Assembly (NCBI RefSeq): GCF_029867415.1
Contig: NW_026705398.1
Coordinates: 186,001-250,000, forward strand
DNA length: 64,000 nt
Direction of reading: 5' to 3'
Source: Vicia villosa
Lineage: Eukaryota > Streptophyta > Magnoliopsida > Fabales > Fabaceae
Shown here: one piece after another, positions 58,398 through 64,000 of the stretch
Layout of the letters: each line of letters begins with the position of its first letter
Position numbering within the stretch: the first letter of the stretch is position 1
The notes under the pieces: generated by a model
Seen by the model: only the letters and a program-made list of their open reading frames with translations
What the model was told of the DNA's origin: nothing
Databases searched by the model: none
Program-made: the position numbers and the translations under genes

Positions 58398-59069
58398 ATT
58401 CACATCAACGTTCAACGAACCTGCAAATCGTATCAAGCAACTCAACACAACATCATCTTCATCTCATCAACGATCACATATCGCTCAACTTCGATCCGCA
58501 TCGCATCATCATCATCGCAGTGAATAGGGAAGGCGTTTGTTTTCATAGGAGAAGGATGAATGAATTCTGGAAGCAGAGAGATTTGGTTTGAGAGAAAAGT
58601 TAGACAGAGGGAGCAATGATGCGGAGGGGGTTCGAGTGGTGATGTGGAGGGGGTGAGGAGGTGAAGCGGTTTCGGCGGCTGGTAGAAGAAGAAGAAAGAA
58701 ATTATGATTTCGGGATTTAGAATTTTTGTTTAGTAAGGGGAAGGATTTCACATCAGTGGAATAAAAGGCCCGATGTAAAGGCCAGATATAACAAAATTTC
58801 ATCTATTTACCAAATTGCCACCGTGTTTTATTTTTTATCAATGGACTTTTTACATCGGTACAAATTTAGGTCCGATGTGAAATCCTTTATAACAAAATTT
58901 CATTTTATTTACCAAACTGCCACTGTGTTATATTTTTCTTTAAATCAAATATTTTTTACATCATTGCAAATAAATGTCTGATGTAAAATTCTTTCACAAA
59001 TATTTTTCACATTATATATCTTGAAACCTGATGAAAATCCTTTAACCAAATGTCTTATTTTTAGTAGTG
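58398..59069. mobile_element. CACTA-type transposon end
   Basis: The right edge 'cttatttttagtagtg' is the inverse of a CACTACTAAAAAT-type terminus. Before it lie subterminal repeats of the form 'tttacatcggtacaaattta' with 'gatgtgaaatcctt' (about 58,740, 58,850, 58,960). No transposase is seen. The left end is not recognised, so the boundary at 58,398 is only the edge of the solo LTR. Confidence 0.5.
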
Positions 59070-59079
59070 TATCTTCAAT

Positions 59080-59323
59080 TGCTTTTACTTTATTTTCTTT
59101 ACAAGTTTATAACATTACTTTAAAGAATCACGTAGATCAAACCAACTTTTCAATAAGAACATGAATGTAGTCGAAGTGTTCTTCATCATCAAGAATAAAA
59201 TTTGAAATTTAAAGCACATTTCCTAGGATCAATCTAGTCGATCATGCGAGTAATCAAAGATTATTGTTTTTGGAAGACTAACACTCGTTTACTAATTTTC
59301 ACGATAAATATATATAAACAGGG
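59080..59323 (+). repeat. LTR fragment related to the PMD-bearing element
   Basis: 'ctaggatcaatctagtcgat' and 'gcgagtaa', 'tttggaagactaac' match the last ~100 bases of the LTR at 40,540-40,640; ends near 'ataaaca'. Confidence 0.6.
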
Positions 59324-59480
59324 CTCCCGACTGAGGAATAAGTAAGACATGTTTTCATATTGAGCTCATGCGTATCCTTATCGTGCTGCTCAAATTCCTA
59401 AAAAAAATTCAATCATCTTCTCAAATTGACATTTGCAATTGCGACTTCACCGAATTTTCTTCTGGGAAATAGTCCTAACC

Positions 59481-60329
<849 letters not shown>

Positions 60330-60959
60330 ATGGTGAAAACAAATGTGGAGAAACCTGCGGCGGAACGAAGTGATACATTGTTCCGAGGAGTGAGGAAGAG
60401 GAAGTGGGGAAAATATGTGTCGGAAATTAGATTACCAAACAGCCGTCAAAGAATATGGTTAGGCTCTTATGACTCCGCTGATAAAGCGGCGCGTGCATTT
60501 GACGCGGCGACATTCTGCTTACGTGGCAGTGGTGCTAGGTTTAATTTCCCGAGTAATATTCCGGATATTGCGGGTGGAAGTTCCATGACCCATTCTGAGA
60601 TTCAAGCAGCTGCCGCCCGTTTTGCCAATTCGGTGGCCTGTAATGAGTATTCGGGTCGACCCGATAATACTCCAGATCAAACACCATCTTCCTCCGTGGA
60701 AACACCAATCACACCATTGTTGCCTATGGAGATGCCATCTCCTGCTCTCTCGGATGTTACAGTTCAAACGGAGAGTGATATATCAGATAACGAGTTGTTT
60801 AGAGATTTGTTTTCAGACACCGGATCGGGTTACACAATGTTTCCTGGGTTTGATGATTTTTGTGGCGATTTCTACGTGCCGGAGTTCTCAAATTTTGATT
60901 ATGAACAAGAGAACATGGATGGGTTGATAATTCAAGAATCATTTTTATGGAGTTTCTAA
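60330..60959 (+). CDS. ERF017-like: AP2/ERF transcription factor, DREB A-5 group (ERF017/ORA47-like), copy 3
   Basis: Intronless gene for 209 residues, starting [20 protein letters not shown] at the ATG 60,330 (the in-frame codon two triplets upstream is GTG). AP2 domain at about residues 18-74, with [19 protein letters not shown] and '[12 protein letters not shown]'; [12 protein letters not shown] motif; acidic C-terminus ending QESFLWSF. It is nearly the same as copy 2 apart from scattered substitutions and the lack of the 9-residue insertion. Similar upstream sites suggest that the two genes keep overlapping regulation. Expected to be a nuclear DNA-binding regulator of stress or hormone genes by family; the targets are not visible here. 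Confidence 0.94.
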   Translation: MVKTNVEKPAAERSDTLFRGVRKRKWGKYVSEIRLPNSRQRIWLGSYDSADKAARAFDAATFCLRGSGARFNFPSNIPDIAGGSSMTHSEIQAAAARFANSVACNEYSGRPDNTPDQTPSSSVETPITPLLPMEMPSPALSDVTVQTESDISDNELFRDLFSDTGSGYTMFPGFDDFCGDFYVPEFSNFDYEQENMDGLIIQESFLWSF

Positions 60960-62400
60960 ATATTTTCATACGGGACGGATTGTATTGACTTTTAACAGGA
61001 TTTGAAACCTGGTTTGGTGGGTCAGTTTATTTTTTATAGGATCAAGTGCTACACAAATATTCTTGATAAAATTTTTGCCGAGACATTTCGATTTTGATTT
61101 TTGTGGATATAAACCTTGCAACAATGTAAAATGATCTAATGATAAGATTTTTTTTCCCTACATAGTATTTATCATTTTGATGTCAATGTTTTACCAATTA
61201 CTACGATGTCAAACTGGTATAATCATGGTCCAACTCGTTGAACTCCGGTTTTATCAGATGATAAATAAATGACTAGTAAAATTTTAAACTTAATATTAAA
61301 TTTTATAAATAATTCATTCAAATAAAAATCAATACACTCATAAAATATTACACAATTTCAATGACATATAAATAAAATCATAACAGATAAAAGTCTATTT
61401 TCATAAAGGATTAAATATAAAATACCCTTGACCCCCTATGAAATATTAAAATTCTATGTAAGCTTCTCAAATTAACAAGTTTCTTCGTAAAAATATATAT
61501 TTTTTAATTTATTATTTAAATTCAGTGTTTAATAAATTATATGTTTTGATAGAGAATTAAAAAAAAATTACAGGAGGAGATCAAAAAAATATCTATCATA
61601 TAAGAAAATTATGTATTGTGAAAATTACTCATGTATTTTACTGCTTTCTCATGACAAAATATTGATTTGAAAAGAAAAGTTATTGTTGCTGTTTTTTTTT
61701 TTTATGAACTGCAGACAAGCAACTTTTTTTAGTGTCTATGACTGACTTAAACAAAAGTAGATGGAAAAATGACAAAAATAGTGGTGTGAATCACGTGAAA
61801 TAGTTAAATAGGTGTGATGCAAGCTATTATTTTTTTGCACCACACATCATTTCTCTATTAATTATCTGGTATGAAGATATAGACCTGCTTTATGTTTACT
61901 AAGTTTTAGGCTATCCATTACAAATTTAAAGTCAATACAAACACAACTATATACATGTATTTCTCACTCTATAAATTATGATATAATTTTGAATTATCTC
62001 AATACTGTCAATGAATACAATATCATTTAAACAAAAATAATATTTTTTCAATTATAAATTGATGTTTATATAATCACGACTAAGACTAATGTGAAGTGAC
62101 AATTAATTAGTTTAATGATTTACTATTTTTCTTTATCTATAATATAAGAAAAGTTACTGTTCTGAATTTCACCAAAATACCCTTTGATTAACTTAGTCTA
62201 ATTTAATAATTTTGGGGCAAAAATTGTCTTTAGCTACATCTATATCATTTTCGGTGGCCCAACATCAACAAATATCACCTTTAATTTAATATCCATTTGC
62301 AAATAATTACTTTTTACTTTTTGGCAGACCTCTTTTCCCTCTTCACGATATAATCTAAAAACCCCTTTATCTTCTCTTCTCTAATTTGTTCTTGAAACCC
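60960..62400. other. 3' flank of ERF copy 3 and AT-rich intergenic DNA
   Basis: To about 61,160 it aligns with the 3' flank of copy 2. After that no gene or repeat with a partner in this window is recognised. Confidence 0.6.
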
Positions 62401-62823
62401 TAAGTTTTTCTGCCAAAAGCCTGTTGTGATCTACAAACATGAACAAATTCACACGCTACCCTTTGTCTTATTTTGCTTCACACATAACCCTACCATTGTC
62501 TCACCAACAAATACCTCCATCTCTCTCCATAACAAATACCTTCATCTCTTCTCCATCTCTCTCCACAACAAATATCTGCAGCTCTAAATTGACTATGGCA
62601 AGACCTTATGCAAATCTGCAAGGTTCTGAACACACAGGCTGGTTTTCCAAACACACTCAACCTCACTTCTCTCTCACCTTAACCCTCCTCTCTCTGTGAA
62701 TCTATTTGCCGCAGACTGGTGAATCAACTAATAATGGTCAAGCAAATGTTGATGATGATATGCATATATCTTCTTAGGTAATTCATACTAACATAATGTC
62801 TTTTATTGTTTAAATTTAAACAG
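62401..62823 (+). other. leader-like stretch with an unsupported 86-codon ORF
   Basis: The CT-rich run at 62,330-62,440 resembles a plant 5' leader and is followed by an ORF at 62,439-62,699 that starts MNKFTRYPLSYFASHITLPL and is very Ser/Thr-rich. I do not recognise it. It may be a first exon captured or left from a broken gene; it could equally be chance. It lies directly before the APRR2-like exons in the same direction. Confidence 0.25.
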
Positions 62824-63314
62824 AAATATAGAATGCATAAGCGACTTATATTGCCAAAGCAAGAAGACTTGAAATGTCTATATCAAAGAGATCCAATGAA
62901 AAGGGGTTATTGTTTTCAAAGGCCAATTATGCCTGGTCCTCCATCGTATTATTTTAACCATACCCTTCCTCCAACTCCTTTATATCCTATGTGGTGACAA
63001 TATGGAAGTCAAATGGTCGGCATGCCTATTTGGGGCCCTTCCGGTTATCCTGTTTGGCAGCCTACAGAAAAGTTGGCACTGACAACCATTTCCAGGAGTA
63101 ATATATTTCTTCTGAACTGATGAAGGATACAAGATTTTATGTTCCAATTAGTAATAGGAACCTTTTTTTGTGGCTTATGTAGAAATTATTATGGTTATAG
63201 TTATGCTTATAATTTTTGACATATTATCACTTGATGTTGCAGTTGCATTTAGATACTTGGGGAAGCCCTGTGTTACCACCGCCACCTCAAGCTCAATGCT
63301 TTTCCTACACTCAA
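62824..63314 (+). pseudogene. APRR2-like: APRR2-like GARP transcription factor gene fragment, broken
   Basis: Two exon remnants. The first (62,824 to about 63,098) follows an acceptor '..taaacag' and reads KYRMHKRLILPKQEDLKCLY, then RDPMKRGYCFQRPIMPGPPS, NHTLPPTPLYPMW, a stop at 62,996, then PIWGPSGYPVWQPTE. This is the end of the GARP (Myb-like) domain and the Pro-rich part after it in two-component response-regulator-like APRR2. An extra base near 63,068 shifts the frame, another stop follows, and the donor after 'ccatttccag' has lost its GT. The second (63,243-63,314, acceptor 'gttgcag', donor gtaagt) reads LHLDTWGSPVLPPPPQAQCF. The receiver domain and the start of the GARP domain are missing. 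APRR2 relatives control chloroplast and pigment development; this copy cannot. Confidence 0.75.
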
Positions 63315-64000
63315 GTAAGTATCATCAAATTGAAGATCTCAACTTTATCTTTTTTGCATTCATGGTTAATTCTTGATTATGTTGATAGAAATTCAGTGAT
63401 CAATTGAGGTCAGAATTGACTCAGTGATTATGTTGTAATAAATGTCTCTGAATTGACTCAGAATGCATGGCATGAAATAAATCATGTCTTTGCTTCACAT
63501 ATTACCAATTTTGAATTTATTTTTGTTAATAAAACATAAAAACTTACTGGTATAGTTATAATATTATGATTTCCTGTAACATATTTTTAAGGAATTGATG
63601 ACTTAAATCAAACACAATGACATTTTATTTTTGTCTTCTTCCAATCTCTTTGTTGATTCTTTCCTTCCTTAATTTTCACTCTCTTGGTTAGAGAGACATA
63701 TATACGATATATTTGCGTTATTATTGAGATGTTTTCATATGATATATCCTTTCATTTTATTATGAATAATTACTAATAGAGATAGTCATAAAATAGCCTA
63801 ATTCATTACATGTTATATTCTTCCCTTTTATTTTATCCATTTGCATCAAAGCATAAGAATAAAATTATATTAACAATTCAATTTAAATTTAATAATAAAT
63901 TACCTTTAAATACAAAAAAGCTAAAATTTAATTTTGTAATAGTATATTACTATATATTTGAAACAAAATTTAATATACTTATGAAAAATATCATATGTTT
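63315..64000. other. AT-rich DNA at the window's right edge
   Basis: No further APRR2-like exon or other gene was recognised to the end of the window. Confidence 0.45.

Overview
The window is nuclear DNA of a higher plant, most likely a large-genome legume of the pea/vetch/clover group. That assignment is an inference from the repeat types: Ogre/Tat-like, Tekay-like chromovirus and SIRE/Maximus-like copia LTR sequences, plus CACTA remnants. Cellular genes are sparse, AT-rich intergenic DNA is common, and most sequence belongs to transposable elements in various stages of decay.

Cellular genes. Three intronless AP2/ERF (DREB A-5, ERF017/ORA47-like) transcription factor genes are present: 4,828-5,478 (-), 26,203-26,859 (+) and 60,330-60,959 (+). 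The last two are a young duplicate pair whose promoters (G-box, W-box, TATA), coding regions and 3' flanks all align, now 34 kb apart because retrotransposons fill the space between them. A broken piece of an APRR2-like GARP transcription factor gene lies at 62,824-63,314.

Layout. 1-4.3 kb: Ogre-like LTR remnant, copia remnant, CACTA end. 4.8-7.35 kb: first ERF gene and a MITE-like element. 7.4-11.2 kb: second Ogre-like LTR remnant, with a tRNA-like stretch on the minus strand like the first copy. 11.2-12.9 kb: five (TA)n arrays, one split by a foldback MITE. 13.0-14.5 kb: CACTA transposase remnants fused to a Tat/Ogre integrase fragment that runs up to a CACTA-type terminus. 15.3-21.5 kb: Tekay LTRs, gag and pol pieces in both orientations. 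21.5-25.6 kb: decayed element with an antisense plant-mobile-domain gene, then a small LTR element. 25.6-27.1 kb: second ERF gene. 27.9-31.7 kb: minus-strand copia LTR split by a solo Tekay LTR with a perfect target duplication. 31.7-54.4 kb: a three-layer nest, in which a Tekay-like element had a SIRE-like copia element inserted in its 3' LTR, and the copia element in turn received an 8.2-kb element. 54.4-59.3 kb: DUF4283-like ORF, a second solo Tekay LTR and a CACTA end. 59.5-61.2 kb: third ERF gene. The rest is mostly AT-rich intergenic DNA.

The most interesting object is the innermost element of the nest (39,683-47,857). It has both LTRs, a 5-bp target duplication, a truncated gag ORF, no visible pol, and on the opposite strand a long intron-containing gene with a plant mobile domain and a coiled coil. 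A decayed relative with the same arrangement sits at 21.5-25.1 kb, so this architecture belongs to a family rather than to one accident. A second pattern worth attention is that each Tekay LTR carries, at a similar internal position, a different GC-rich palindromic cassette.
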